A DNA stretch of 64,000 nt from Pyropia haitanensis (taxonomy: Eukaryota > Rhodophyta > Bangiophyceae > Bangiales > Bangiaceae), in the NCBI GenBank assembly GCA_008729055.1, contig SDUX01000007.1, positions 3,726,090-3,790,089 of the forward strand. The letters run 5' to 3'. The notes under the pieces were generated by a model. The model did not search any database, was not told the DNA's origin, and saw only the letters and a list, made by a program, of their open reading frames with translations. Shown here piece after piece: positions 21,852-33,295 of the stretch (position 1 is the first letter of the stretch; each line of letters begins with the position of its first letter). Made by a program: the position numbers and the translations under genes.

Positions 21852-21887
<36 letters not shown>

Positions 21888-22385
21888 AGCGGTGGCGGCG
21901 GGGGCGGGTGAGTGGGGGGTTGGGGGGGGGGGGGGGGACGGCTGTGGAGGCGGTGGTTGTCCGTCGACGCTGGCTGTTGCGGGTGCTTTGCCGGTTGCGC
22001 CGCGGCGGGGAGGGGTGCTGGCTGTCACGCCTCTGTTGGCGGCGTCGTGTCCGGTTTGGCGCTACGAGCGCGTTGTTTTTTTTTTTTGTCTCCCGTTGTG
22101 CGCCGCGGCGGTGGGGAAGGTGCGGGCACCCGCACGTGGGCGGTGGGACGGCGGGTGGGTGGGGGGGTGACGCGCGCTGTTGGGCCAGCCCTCCACGGCC
22201 GCGCGTGGTGACCCGCCTGTGCGTTTGGGAGCTCGACTGCGCTACCGCCTCGCCCGCCGTGTCTGGAGTGGCACACCAGCTCTGCTCTCCCCCCTCCCCG
22301 CCCCTTTTCCTCTCCGCTCCTCCGCTCCGCCGTGCGCTCGTTTTCCCCGCCTTCCCGCTGCTCCCGTTGGGCACACCGGGCGACC
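20649..22385. other. divergent intergenic region with a 24-base C run
   Basis: Lies between the minus-strand PPR gene and the plus-strand TFIIA gene, so it should hold both promoters. No convincing gene. A 61-residue frame at 21103-21285 (+) is in slightly AT-richer DNA but lacks any domain. A 24-base C run occupies 21578-21601. A CGG/GGC triplet run lies at about 21852-21890. Confidence 0.5.
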
Positions 22386-23297
22386 ATGTCTGCGCCCATC
22401 CCCCCCGTCGAGGGCGGCGCCCCCCCCCGCCCGGCCGCGTCAGGGCTGGCCGCCCCCCCCGCGCGGCCGCGCGCGCCCGCCGCGGCGGCGGCGGCACCGG
22501 CGGCGGCGGCGGCAGCTGCTGGTGGCGCCCCCCCCGGCGGCGGCGGCCCCGCCCCCGCCCGGCGTGCACGCGCGTCGCGGGTGCCGCCGTCGGCGGTCGC
22601 GACGGCCGAGTCGGTGCGGGAGGTGTACCTGCGCGTCATTGACGCGACGATTGCCGGGGCGCGGGCGGAGGTGGAGCGCGGCGCGCTCGCGGCGGACGAT
22701 GAGGTGCTGGAAGACCTCGCGACGCGCTGGCTCGCCCGCCTCACCTTCCTTACCGCCGAGAATGCCAAGACGGGCGCCGAGGCGGCTGCCGCCGCGACCG
22801 CCGCCGCCGCGGCGGGACCGGCCGCGGCGCCGGCGGCGGCCCCGCCGGCCGCCGCGTATGGGGGTGCCGCCGCGGGCCTCGGTCTGGGCCTCCCCGCCGT
22901 GGCCGCGGCGGTGCCGCCCGGGGTGATCCCGCAGGGCGACGGCGCGGGCGGGGAGGGCGACAGCGACGGCGACGGCGACGGCGCGGGGCGGGGCACCAAG
23001 CGGGGCCGCGGGGAGGGCGGCGAGGCGGACGATGACGGGGATGACCCGAAAGCAGAGGCGCTGCCCGCGACCGTGGACGAGCCCGACGACGCGTCACTGG
23101 GCGGCGTCAGCATTGACAGTGACTTGGAACACCGTGCGGAGGATGAGGACGAGTCGGAGGACTACATCCTCGCGCAGCACGACCGCGTAACGCGCAAGTC
23201 GGGCAAGTGGAAGGTGCAGCTGAAGGACGGGGTGGTCCACGTCGGGGGGGTCGACTACTTGTTTAACAAGGGGACCGCCGACCTCAACTGGGCGTGA
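22386..23297 (+). CDS. TOA1: transcription initiation factor IIA large (alpha/beta) subunit
   Basis: TFIIA stabilises TBP on the TATA box during RNA polymerase II initiation. The 303-residue, intronless protein has the family's two conserved ends. An N-terminal four-helix-bundle segment (ESVREVYLRVIDATI, then ALAADDEVLEDLATRWLARL; about 74-120) follows an unusually long Ala/Pro-rich leader, where other TFIIA subunits start almost directly with this helix. The C-terminal beta-barrel strand set (ILAQHDRVTRKSGKWKVQLK and VDYLFNKGTADLNW; about 258-302) is nearly identical to TFIIA from other eukaryotes. The linker is acidic (GEGDSDGDGDG and SIDSDLEHRAEDEDESED), as expected. The start is ATG at 22386 in CGACCATGTC. 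An upstream in-frame extension has no good ATG. A single-gene alpha/beta precursor is expected to be nuclear. Identification is very secure. Confidence 0.97.
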   Translation: MSAPIPPVEGGAPPRPAASGLAAPPARPRAPAAAAAAPAAAAAAAGGAPPGGGGPAPARRARASRVPPSAVATAESVREVYLRVIDATIAGARAEVERGALAADDEVLEDLATRWLARLTFLTAENAKTGAEAAAAATAAAAAGPAAAPAAAPPAAAYGGAAAGLGLGLPAVAAAVPPGVIPQGDGAGGEGDSDGDGDGAGRGTKRGRGEGGEADDDGDDPKAEALPATVDEPDDASLGGVSIDSDLEHRAEDEDESEDYILAQHDRVTRKSGKWKVQLKDGVVHVGGVDYLFNKGTADLNWA

Positions 23298-25237
23298 AGC
23301 GCTCCGCAGGGGGGAGGGTTGCATGGCGTGAACCACGGGTGGTGTCGACGTGGTATGGTGGCGGAGGCCGGGGTTGGGGCGTGCACGCGCGGCGTATGAG
23401 GAGCGAGTTGGGGGGGAAACTTGCCCCGTCGCACCGGCGACGGCGGCGACGTGCTGTTTTTTTTTCTTTTTTTTTGTTGGTGTGTGGTTGTTCATCGCTG
23501 GGTGCCGCGCAGCCCCGTATTGGCCGTCGCGCCCAGCGCCGTGTTGCGTCGTGGGGGTTGGTCTGGAGGAGGGGGGAGGGCGGGGCGAACGCCCCGCCAT
23601 ATGCGCCGGTCGTGGAGACGCTCTATATTTCCGCATTGGCGGCCCCTTTTTTTCTTTCCGGTTCCGCGCGCCTGCGGTTGACACCCGTCTCCCCCCCTCC
23701 CCCCCTCCTCACCTGCAGCTGTGCTGCCGTCTACCCCGCCGGTAGTCGCGCTGCGTCCGTTGCGTGCGCAGCGGTGGCGGCGTGCGCACGCGTGAAAGCA
23801 CACGGCGCCCGTCACGCGCGGTGGTGGGCCCCCGCGGTCAGCGCGCACGCGGACGCGCCGGCCCGCCGCCGCCGCCGCTGCCACCGCTACCGCCGCCGCG
23901 GTGCGGCCGGGCGCCGCCGGGAATAATCAGCCGCGGTGGGGGTTTGGCGGTGCGGGTGGCGGCGGCCGCGGCCAGCCGGCCGGCGGTGGGGGTGGCGGCG
24001 GCGGCCGCGGAAATTCCCGTCCTGCCCCGCTCTGTTGCCCACACGCCGGGTGGGGGGGTGCGCGCACCGTCCCGGTGGTGCGGGGTGGCGGCCAAGCGCC
24101 CGCGGCGCGCTGCGGGTGCGTTTCCCCGCTCCCCCGCCGATCCCTTTCTTCGGCCGGCCCCCCTCTCTCGCCCCTCTCCCCCCGTACTCCCCTCACACCC
24201 GTCATCCCCCTCCCCCCCTCTGGCGCAACTTGTCCCTTGGCCCCCCTCTTTCCCTGGCCCCCCTCCCTTTGACGTGGGGGCGACCACGCTGCCCCGGAGG
24301 AGGACTGCGGTATGGGTGACTTGCGGCGAGAGGCGGATGGATAGACGGGGAGGAAGGGCTGGAGTGTGTCTGGCACTCACACCTAGGGTGGGGTGAGTGA
24401 ATGGGACGTCCCGCCGCCGCCGATGGGGGCCACACCACCCCCCAAAGGCACCCCCCCGGACGTCTCGGCCAAACACGGACCGGGCACCCGCCTGTAGCGT
24501 GCGACAACCCGGATTCAACTCGTGCCGTTCCCCGGGCGCCCCCTCTGCCTGCAGCTGCTGAGGACTGGCGCTGCTGATGAGGCCCGATCCGCCGAGGGGC
24601 AACCGGCCGTGACCAGGTCCGGCGGGTCCCCTGCGACGCGGCTTTGAATGCACGCCACGGCCGCGCGTCCGCCGTCGCGGCCGCGCGCCCCATCGTGGCT
24701 CCTCGCCGCGGCCAACGTGGCGCGGGGGGGGAGGGGGCGGCGTACGGCACGCGGGAATGGGGGAGCGGCGGCGGTGGCGGCGGCGGCCGCGCGGCGCGGT
24801 AGTGGTGATGGTGGCTGGGGGAGGAGTGGCCCGCCGGTGGGCGGGCGACACCAACGACGGGGGAGGGCGGCGACGGTGGCCGACGAGGGAGTGGCGTGGC
24901 TCGCGCCCCCCTCCTTCCCCCCCCCACCCCCCCCTGCCCGACCCGTTGGCCGTACCCCCCCCCCGCCCTCTCGCTGGGGTGCCCCCCCGCCGCCGCGTCG
25001 CGTCGCAGTCGTTGTCGCCACTCCCCCCCCTTCTCGCCACGCGTCCCGGTGGGGTTCCTCGTCGACACTACCACCACCACCACCACCACCACCACCAGTG
25101 TCGCCACGACCACCCTTGCGACCTTCCCGCTCCCCTCCCCCCCCCTCCTCCTCCCCAGCTGACTCCGTGGCGTCAAGGCCCGGCGGCGGCGCGGTGACAC
25201 GCCCCTCCCCCGCCAACGCCTCCCGACCACGACCCCG
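23298..25237. other. intergenic; pyrimidine-rich leader of the MAP kinase gene
   Basis: No gene found. The right part (24880-25165) is C/T-rich and ends in a long pyrimidine leader before the kinase ATG. A perfect ACC-type triplet run lies at 25069-25098. Short T runs at 23455-23475 look like a 3' UTR of the TFIIA gene. Confidence 0.5.
25069..25098 (+). repeat. ACC trinucleotide microsatellite
   Basis: About nine consecutive ACC triplets lie in the leader region, roughly 140 bases upstream of the MAP kinase start codon. Confidence 0.9.
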
Positions 25238-27799
25238 ATGAAGCGGTGGCTCTCCCGCGCCGCCGCCGCCGCCGCACCCCTACCGCCGACCGCGGCCGCC
25301 GCGCCACCGCCGGGCGCAGCCGCCCCCGACGCGGGTGCGGTGGCGCCGGCGGCCGCCGCGATGGCCGCAGCGGCGACGGTGGCGGGGGTGGCGGGGGGGG
25401 GGGAAGGCGACGGGCGTGGCGTCCACGCTGCTGCCGTGCCGGCAGACCCGCCGCCTCCCCCTCACCCGCCCCCCGCGGCCGCGGCCGCCACGCCCACCCG
25501 CGCCCCACCGCTGCCGCCCCGCGCGGCGGCGGCCGCCGCTGCCGCCGCCGCCGTGGCGGCCGCCGCTACCGGCAGAGACGGCCCCGCTGCCGTCATCGCG
25601 CCGCCAATGCCGCCGACGGCGGCGGACAGAGGGGGCGTCGCGGGCGGTGCCGGCGGCCCGGCGGTGACGCCGACGGCAGCAGTGGTGGCGGCGGCAGCGG
25701 AGGTGGTGGGGTCGGCGGCGGCCGCGGCGGCGGCGGTGCAGCCGCCTCCACGGGTGGCGGCGGCCGGCGGTGGTGGTGGCGGTGGCGGTGGCGGTGGCGG
25801 TGGTAGTGACGGTGGCGGCGGCGGTAGCGGGGGGGGGCGCGGCGGTGGCGGGGCGGCCGCGGCGGCCCCGCCGGCGGCGGCGGGTGCCAGCGGCGGCCTC
25901 CCCCCCCGGCGGGTGTCGCGCTCTGAAGCGGCCGCCGCGGCCGACGCGGCGGACGCGGCGGCCCCCCCCGCCCCCCCCCCCCCCGGCAAGACGAGCGGCG
26001 TCTTTTTCGGCACCCGCTTTACTGTCTCGGAACGGTACCGGCTCGGGAGCCCGCTCGGCTACGGCGCCTACGGCGTCGTCGTGTCGGCGGTGGACACGTG
26101 GACGGGCGGGCAGGTGGCGATCAAGAAGGTCAGCTGCTGCTTTGCGTCGGCGCCCGACGCCAAGCGGATGCTCCGGGAGGTGCGGCTGGGCAAGGCCCTC
26201 CGCCACCCGTGCCTGCTGTCGGTGGTGGACCTCGACGCGCCGCCGTCGTACGCCGCGTTTGCCGACCTCTACATCATCAGCGACCGGATGGACACAGACC
26301 TGCACAAGCTGGCCCGCTCCGCCACACCCATCCTGCCCATCCACCTGGCCTACTTCATGTATCAGATCTTTTCGGCGCTCGCCTACACGCACGCCGCGTG
26401 CTGCTGGCACCGGGATATCAAGCCCGCCAACATCCTTGTCAACCGCAACGGCGACGTGCGCGTCGCGGACTTCGGCCTGTCCCGCTACGTCGACCCGGTC
26501 GCGGTCGGCGACGAGGCCATCCAGACCGCGTACGTCGTCACCCGCTGGTACCGCGCGCCGGAGCTGTCGCTCGCACGCACCTACACGTCCGCCGTGGACC
26601 TCTGGTCAGTGGGGTGCGTGCTTGGCGAGCTCCTCAATGGCGGCGCGCCGCTCTTCCCGGGCCGCGACGTGCGGCACCAGGTGGCGCTGACCGTCGCGTT
26701 CGTGGGCACCCCGACCGAGGCGCAGACGGCGCACATTTCGAGCGGCCGCGCCCGCCGCTTCCTCGCCGACCTCCCGGCCTCCCCGGGCGTGCACCTGCCC
26801 AGCCGCTTCCCAGACGCGCCGCCCGCCGCGCTCGACCTCCTCCGTCAGCTCCTCGCGTTTGACCCGGCCGACCGCCTCACCGCCGCCGCTGCGCTGCGAC
26901 ACCCGTTTGTCGCGGACTTTTTCGACGAGGACGACGCCGCCGCGGCCGCGGCGGCGTGCCCGCCGCCCGACCTCAGCGGCCTCGACGAGGGGGTCCGGGA
27001 GGGGCCCCTCACCGCCGAACAGGTCAAGCGGCTGCTCTTCCGGGAGGTCATGGACGTGCAGCCGCCGCGGGTGGCGGCCGCCGTCTTGGCCACCGCCACC
27101 CCGGCCACCACCGCCGCTGCCGCCGCTGCCGCCGCGGCCGACGCGGTCTCGTCACCCCAGGCAGCGTCGGCGGCTGCGTCGGCGGCGGCGGCGGCGACGG
27201 CCGCCGACGGCGCGCCGCTCATCCGTCAGGCGTCGCTCGGTCCCGCGCAGCCGCCGGCCAGCCTCGTCCGCCGCGCGCGCAGCGTCGGCGTGCGGGCCCT
27301 CCACAAGACCACCCGCCGCCACAGCAGCGGCGGTGGCAGCGGCGGCAACGGCAGCGGCGGCGGCAGTGGCGGCGACGACGCGGCCGCCGCCGTCGCTGGC
27401 GGCCTGCCCCCCAGCGGCGCCGACGGCGGCGGCGGCGGCGGTGGCAAGGCACGTTCGGCCAGCCGCGGCGCCGACGCGGCGGCGGCCAAGCCGGCGGCCA
27501 GGCCGCTGCAGCGGCGGCGCAGCCGCAGCCGCGAGGTCGGCGTTGGCGGCCCCGCCCGGGAGCGGGGCGGGGGGCTTGGCGGCCGCGCGGCCCGCAAGGC
27601 CGCCGCGGGAGGGGCGGCGCGCCCGTCCCCGCCCGCCGCCGACAGCAGCGGCGGCGACGGGCGGGCGGTGGTGGTCACGCGCGCGCGGGCGGGGTGGGGG
27701 GACGGGGAGCGGGAGGCCGACGCGGTCGGCGACCGCATCGCGGCATACGTGTGCGGCGGCGCCTCCGCGCTCATCCGCAGTCGGAGTACCAATGCGTGA
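25238..27799 (+). CDS. MAP kinase-like Ser/Thr kinase with T-A-Y activation motif
   Basis: An 853-residue intronless protein. The kinase domain spans about 265-565. Visible elements: Gly loop LGYGAYGVV (273-281), VAIKK with Lys296, TDLHKLARS as in MAP kinases, catalytic WHRDIKPANILVN (Asp393), DFGLSRY (Asp411), activation segment IQTAYVVTRWYRAPEL with the dual-phosphorylation site T430-A431-Y432, and DLWSVGCVLGELL with FPGRD in the MAP-kinase insert position. All catalytic residues are present, so it should be active. The TxY site is T-A-Y, not TEY, TDY, TGY or TPY. After the domain, FFDEDD could serve as an acidic docking patch. About 250 Ala/Gly/Pro-rich residues precede and 280 Ala/Ser/Arg-rich residues follow the domain; both look disordered. 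The start is the ATG at 25238. Membership of the MAPK group (ERK/NLK side of CMGC) is firm, the subfamily is not. Confidence 0.95.
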   Translation: MKRWLSRAAAAAAPLPPTAAAAPPPGAAAPDAGAVAPAAAAMAAAATVAGVAGGGEGDGRGVHAAAVPADPPPPPHPPPAAAAATPTRAPPLPPRAAAAAAAAAAVAAAATGRDGPAAVIAPPMPPTAADRGGVAGGAGGPAVTPTAAVVAAAAEVVGSAAAAAAAVQPPPRVAAAGGGGGGGGGGGGGSDGGGGGSGGGRGGGGAAAAAPPAAAGASGGLPPRRVSRSEAAAAADAADAAAPPAPPPPGKTSGVFFGTRFTVSERYRLGSPLGYGAYGVVVSAVDTWTGGQVAIKKVSCCFASAPDAKRMLREVRLGKALRHPCLLSVVDLDAPPSYAAFADLYIISDRMDTDLHKLARSATPILPIHLAYFMYQIFSALAYTHAACCWHRDIKPANILVNRNGDVRVADFGLSRYVDPVAVGDEAIQTAYVVTRWYRAPELSLARTYTSAVDLWSVGCVLGELLNGGAPLFPGRDVRHQVALTVAFVGTPTEAQTAHISSGRARRFLADLPASPGVHLPSRFPDAPPAALDLLRQLLAFDPADRLTAAAALRHPFVADFFDEDDAAAAAAACPPPDLSGLDEGVREGPLTAEQVKRLLFREVMDVQPPRVAAAVLATATPATTAAAAAAAAADAVSSPQAASAAASAAAAATAADGAPLIRQASLGPAQPPASLVRRARSVGVRALHKTTRRHSSGGGSGGNGSGGGSGGDDAAAAVAGGLPPSGADGGGGGGGKARSASRGADAAAAKPAARPLQRRRSRSREVGVGGPARERGGGLGGRAARKAAAGGAARPSPPAADSSGGDGRAVVVTRARAGWGDGEREADAVGDRIAAYVCGGASALIRSRSTNA

Positions 27800-28096
27800 G
27801 GGGGGGGGCGGGGGGGGGGTTGCCCGCATTGCGGCGTGCAGTTTCTTTGACTCAACAAGTGGTTGTAACAACGCCCGCTCCCCCCAAATGATATAGCTAT
27901 GGTACACACAACGAGCAAACGTCGGATGGAAAAAAGCAGAGAGGCGCCCCTGGCAACACCAAACACGCTCACAAAGAACAGTGGATGGGTGAACGGGTGC
28001 GGCAACGCGCACCACGGGCCCGGCGCGAGGCCGGGGCGGACCGCCGCACACCCGCACGTGCAGCATGCTCCACTCGGGCGCCCCGCCAGCCGCGCT

Positions 28097-29037
28097 TCAC
28101 GCCGGCACCGCGGGGACTGGCGGTGGCGGTTCGGTGGCGGCAGCGGCGGTGGCGTCGACGGGTGCGCCCGACCGGCCCGCCCGGTACACCCGTTGCAACT
28201 GGTAGATGCCCGTGCACGCGACAAAGATGTTCGCGGTGGCGAGGTTCCAGTTGACGGGCGTGATGACGAACGACCACCGCGTCCAGATGGTGCCCGTAGC
28301 GGCCAGCGCTGCGCGGGCCGCCCAAGGCGACGTCGACAACAACAATCAACAGCAGACGTACCGTGTGCCAGTGAGAGCAGGGCCAGAGAACACGGCCGTG
28401 GGTAGGTGCAAAAAAAAAAAAAGGGGCGCGTTAGCTTAACCAAAACGCCACAAGAGATGACCAGGGCCGCCAGCACAGCAGCACACACACACAACATCAC
28501 CAAGGCAGCTCCTCCGCGCCAACTGCGCACTGTGTGCAACGAAAGAGGATCACCCCGCGCGCTGTAGGGCGGAACGTACCCAAGCTCTGCGGTACCGACA
28601 CCTTCTCTACGGGCCGGTTCATCTCCGACAGGCCCGCCGCCACCAGGCCCCACTTCATCATGGGCGCCCAGAAGAACACTGCACCGCCGACCGCCGTCGG
28701 ACGCCACACACAATGTACACAGTCAAACGATAGACGGAACGCACAAGGCAGACGGCCTCACGTGACCACAACAGACCGGCCGCGCTCACCAGTTAGCACC
28801 CACGTTCCACCCTCTTTGCGCCGCCTGCTGCACGTGCCGTCGCGGCCCCCCACGGCAACAGAGACGACATGACTGCTTCCCTACTAAACGGCAGACAGGC
28901 CCGCCCACACCATCCAAAGAAGAGCAGCCGTGCCAGCGCGGAGCTCCCGCGGACAGCGTCGCCGCCAACCGCACGGCAAACGAACCCGTCCGGGGCCCCG
29001 CGGGGTGGTCAATGAGCGCCTTGAGCCGAGACGCCAT
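28097..29037 (-). CDS. MPC2: mitochondrial pyruvate carrier subunit 2, three exons
   Basis: One half of the inner-membrane heterodimer that imports pyruvate into mitochondria. Minus-strand exons are 29037-28986, 28678-28580 and 28308-28097, with donors GTTCGT and GTACGT and acceptors GGTGCAG and GCGCAG. Both junctions split codons and still restore the family sequence. The 120-residue product starts MASRLKALIDHPAGPRT and continues FFWAPMMKWGLVAAGL, RPVEKVSVPQSLALAATGTI, WTRWSFVITPVNWNL and ACTGIYQLQRVY. These are the amphipathic N-terminal helix and the three membrane helices of MPC2, at the usual length (about 105-130). The start lies in GTCACCATGGCG. The tail (PVDATAAAATEPPPPVPAVP) is Ala/Pro-rich and specific to this protein. 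I find no MPC1 partner in the window. Convergent with the MAP kinase gene. Identification is very secure. Confidence 0.96.
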
Positions 29038-29363
29038 GGTGACAGACGCTGCCGACGACCGACAAAGAGGCAGCTGGGGAGCGAGCCTGGGCGGCTGGCG
29101 GCACGACGACAGCGGGTGACAAAGGGCAGCGACCAGGGACCAGATAGCAACAGAGCCGCACCAGGACAGCCACCGCACGTCAGCGGCACGCCAGGCTGTC
29201 CTCCGCCAGCGCACACGCCGCGGCAGACGTCGTGGATCGAGGCGACTTCGCAACGGAGCGCGATCCTCTTGCAAGTGAGCTGCGGCATCCAAATGACCCG
29301 ACGGGGGGCTACTAATGCGGAAAAAGTGGGTTCCAGCGCCAATCGAAACCATCCAAACGGGGT

Positions 29364-29397
29364 GTACAGAGCTTGTCGTACAGAGCTTGTCGTACAG
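29364..29397 (+). repeat. 14-bp tandem repeat
   Basis: GTACAGAGCTTGTC occurs twice head to tail (29364-29377 and 29378-29391), followed by a six-base start of a third copy. It lies between the MPC2 start codon and the stop codon of the next minus-strand gene. Confidence 0.9.
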
Positions 29398-29569
29398 GAA
29401 AAAGCGACGGACATGTATGCAGGCGCCACGAGACCCACCTCGCCCGTGGCCCGCTGGTGTGCCACAGACGACACTACCCAGACGACACCCGCCCCCGCAC
29501 AATCTTCTGCCCTTTCCCCTCTTCTTCCGGCCCTTCCAAAAAAAAACGCGAGCTCCACCGACCACCACC

Positions 29570-32500
29570 TCAGTGGCTCGGCATAGCTCGCAGCGCCTTG
29601 CCCGCCTCCTTGAACGACGGCCGGTGACGAAAGTCTTGTTCCCAGCAGCGGCGCATGAGGATGGCCAGCGGCCGCGGGCAGTCGCGGGGGATGGGCGGCC
29701 GCAGCCCCGTGTTGACCACGGCCAGTCCCACCTGCATGGGGGCCATACCGAAAAAGGGGAGCTTACGCGCCACCAGCTCCCAGAGAAGAATGCCAAATGA
29801 AAACACGTCCGCCTTTTCCGTGTACGGCCGGTTGGCAAGCACCTCGGGAGCCATGTACTGTGGAGCAGTCGGAGAGAAGCAACGAGGATGAGGAAGAGAT
29901 GTGCAACACGACCATGCAACAACAGACCAGCGATGATGCACGAAGAAGCGAGGAGTGTGCACAGAATGGACAGGACCTGTCAGAGGCCACCCTCGCAAGC
30001 GTCGTCCGCACGAACACAATGCAGAACAGCCAGTCCAAACCAGTCACAGAGGGAAAACACTCAAGGAATGCAGGAAACCGAACAGAGACGGCCACCGACA
30101 TGACCACAACGTACCTGGAACGTGCCACACTGACCCGTCATGGGCGCTGCAGTCGGCGACGACACAATGCGCGTGAGACCAAAATCCGCCACCTTCACCG
30201 TGAAGTCCTTGTCCAACAACAGGTTGGAGCTCTGTAGGGAACAATGGTAATCAAGCACAGAGAGATGGAGCAGACGCACGCAATACGGCGACGACAAGGG
30301 TCGGAGGAAGAGCAGGTACCCGAAATTGGTCAGTTCCAGCCCGCTGGCCGCGTCATGCAAACCCAGCATCGATCCGTGGCGTACCACTGGGTCGAAACCG
30401 ACCAGTGCTTCCAAGCACGACCATCACCACTGCTTCCAGGCACAAGCCTCCATGCTGCTTCCTGGTACGAGTGCCGCCAAAGCACCCCAGCGCCACACGA
30501 CGCCCTCAAGAGAGCAAATCCTGTCAGCACAACATACCTTCAGGTCCCGGTGGAGAAGACCCCGTGAGTGGAGGTAGGTCATGCCCTCGCAGAGGCCCAC
30601 CATCATTCCCCGCCGCTCGCGCCACCCGACTGGCTGCTTGCTGCCGTGCAGCACGTCAAAGAGAGTGCCCCGCTCCAAAAACTCCGTGACGATCATCAGC
30701 GCCGGCGGCAGCGTGCAGGCACCCACAAAGCGCACAATGTTGGGGTGTCGCACCGACGATAAGACCGCCACTTCGGCCTGGAACTCGGCCACCGCGCCAG
30801 CGTTGCTCAGCGCGTGGGCGTGGATCTTTTTGATCGCCACCGTCTCGCCCGCATAGACGCCCTTGAAGACCACCCCAAAGCCCCCCGACCCGACCTGCGC
30901 GCCAAACCGCACCGCGTGCGGCGGGATCTCAAACGCCGAGTTCATGGCGGGCGTCTTGCCAGCGGGGGTGGCCGCAGCCAGCACGCCAGAACCAACGGGT
31001 GGCACGGGCGGGCGGGCCTGCTTGGGCGGTCGCGCCCCGCGCTTCGCCTTGGTCCGCCGGGAGGAGTGACTGCTGCGCTCGTCCGACGACTGCGCACGCG
31101 CCGCACGGCGCGCCGATGACGACGGCCGCCGCCGCCGTTCGTCCGCGCTATGGGAGGTGCTCGATGACCCCGCCCGACGTCGGCGGCTACGTCTCCGTCG
31201 CCGCTCCGCGCTGCTGCTGCTGTCGTCCCCGTCGCTACTGCTGCTATCACTGCTGCTGGTGCTGCTGCTGGTGCTGCTGCTACTGTCACTAGCAGTGCCA
31301 CTGTTGGGGCTGCTGCTGGTTGCGTCCGAAGACGTGACTCCCCTCCGCCGCCGGTCGTGGCCATTGCTGGTGCTGGACGTGGGATCCGCCGACGAAGTGG
31401 TTGGCGGCGTCGTAGACGACGAGGAGTCGGACCGATTGTGCACCCGCGTGCCGTTACGAGGGTGTTGGCGCCCCCGGTCAGAATTCATCTCCGCGGCAGC
31501 ACTCCCTGCCGCTGCAGCCGACGCATCCCCAACTGCAGCAGCCGCGGCGGACGCACGTGCTGCGCGGCGGGCGGCCTTGCGGTTCGCCCGCCGCACCGCC
31601 CGCTCGTCGTCGTCATCTGCCGTGTCGCGGTCTCCCCCTCCGCCGCTGCCATTGCCGCTGCCGTCACCGCCGCCGTTTCTGCCGCCACTGGACCAGCGCC
31701 CCCCACTCGCAAACGCCGCCCGCAGCGCCGCGTCCTTGTCTTCCCCGCCAGACGAGGAACGCGACCGGTGCGCGGATCCCCCACCAGTGCCTCCGTTGAC
31801 AGCCTGGTAGATCGACCGGTCCTCTGTCAAAATGGGCGAGTCAGGGGACCCCCTGTGGACACCTCCACCTCGCCTTTTCCCCCCAAGTGCCCGCAGCGGC
31901 GCGGCGGCTGCCTCGAGCGCCGCCACGCCCGCCCCTTGGGGCCCCGCAACGCGCACCGCGGCCGCCACCGCCATGCGTGTACCGCGGACAAGCAGACCCA
32001 CCGCGGTCGCCTTCGCGCCAGCACACGCATCCGACGCAGACGCCAGCCGGGTGGCCAAGGCGGCCGCCGCCGCCACCTGCACCTGCACGGCCTCCACCGC
32101 CGCCGCCGCCGCCGCGCGGTCGACAGCCGGCCCGCCCACACCATCGGCCGTCAGAAGCGGGTGGGCGGCAAGGGTGGTGGCCACCCCGCCCATCAGACCT
32201 GCAAAGGCCGCTACCTCCCCGCCGGCAAAGCAGTAGGCCAGCGGGTGAGGTGACGACCCGTCTGGGTCCCCCGCGTCCCCACCACCACCGCCACCGCCGC
32301 GGGCCCAGGTGGTCTCTACCCAGGAGAGGAAGGGCGCCTGGCCACAAACCACGGGCGCCACGCCGGCGGGGGCGGCAGCAAGCATGGCCGCCAGCAGAGA
32401 GGCGGAACGGAACGCCACGAGCGGGTGCTTGGAGAGCGGCCGCCGGTAGAGCGCCTTGAACACGCCGTCCGCCACGACGGCGGGAGATGCTGCCACGGCA

Positions 32501-33263
32501 GCCGTCAGCGCACTCACTGCCGATGCCACGGCGGCCGTGGCGGGCGCAGACGGCTCGGCCAAAGTGGCCTCTCGTACCGCTGCCGACAGGGAGCGGGCGT
32601 CCATCGGCGTGGCCCCGACGGCAGCGGCAGCAGCGGGGGCGGCGGCGGCGGCGGCGACGGCAGCGGCAGCAGCAGCAACGCCACTGGACGGGGGCGTCCG
32701 GGCGCGCGCGGCGCCCCCCCCCCCCCCCCCCACCGCCCCTCCAATTCGTACCGAGTTGAGGTCCGCAGCGAGCACCTCCTCCCGCTCGCGCACGCCCGCC
32801 GCCGGCAGCGCCGCCGACGCGACGGGCACCAGCCCGCGGGCGGCCGCCAAGTCGTACTGCCACACCGCCATGAGCGGCCGCGACGCGGGCGGCCGCAGGG
32901 CCGCCTCCACCACCCCTCGGCTGACGCCGCTGAGGCGGCCCTTGGCGGCTCGCCCGCCCGCCCCGCCCCCCCCCCGCCGGCCGTCAGCCACGCGTGGAGC
33001 ACCACGCCCAGGGCGTAGACGTCATCCGCCTCGGTGACGCCCTTGGCGCGCGACCGCAGGCGGTCGACGCCAAAGCCGCCCAGGCGGGCGGTCGGCCGGG
33101 CGGGGTCCCCCCCCCAGGCGCCCCACACCACCGTCCCCTGCCGGATGTTACCGTGCGCGCGGCCGGGGCACGCCGCCGCCACCGCCGACGAGGCGGCTGC
33201 CACCGACGCCGCGGCGGCGAGGGCGTCGGCCTCGGACAGCGACGCCGGCGGACCGCCGTCGCC

Positions 33264-33295
<32 letters not shown>

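Noticed and set aside
24555..24610. CTGATGAG element resembling a hammerhead core or C/D box RNA
   Set aside because: The second conserved core (GAAA) and a D box at proper distance are missing.
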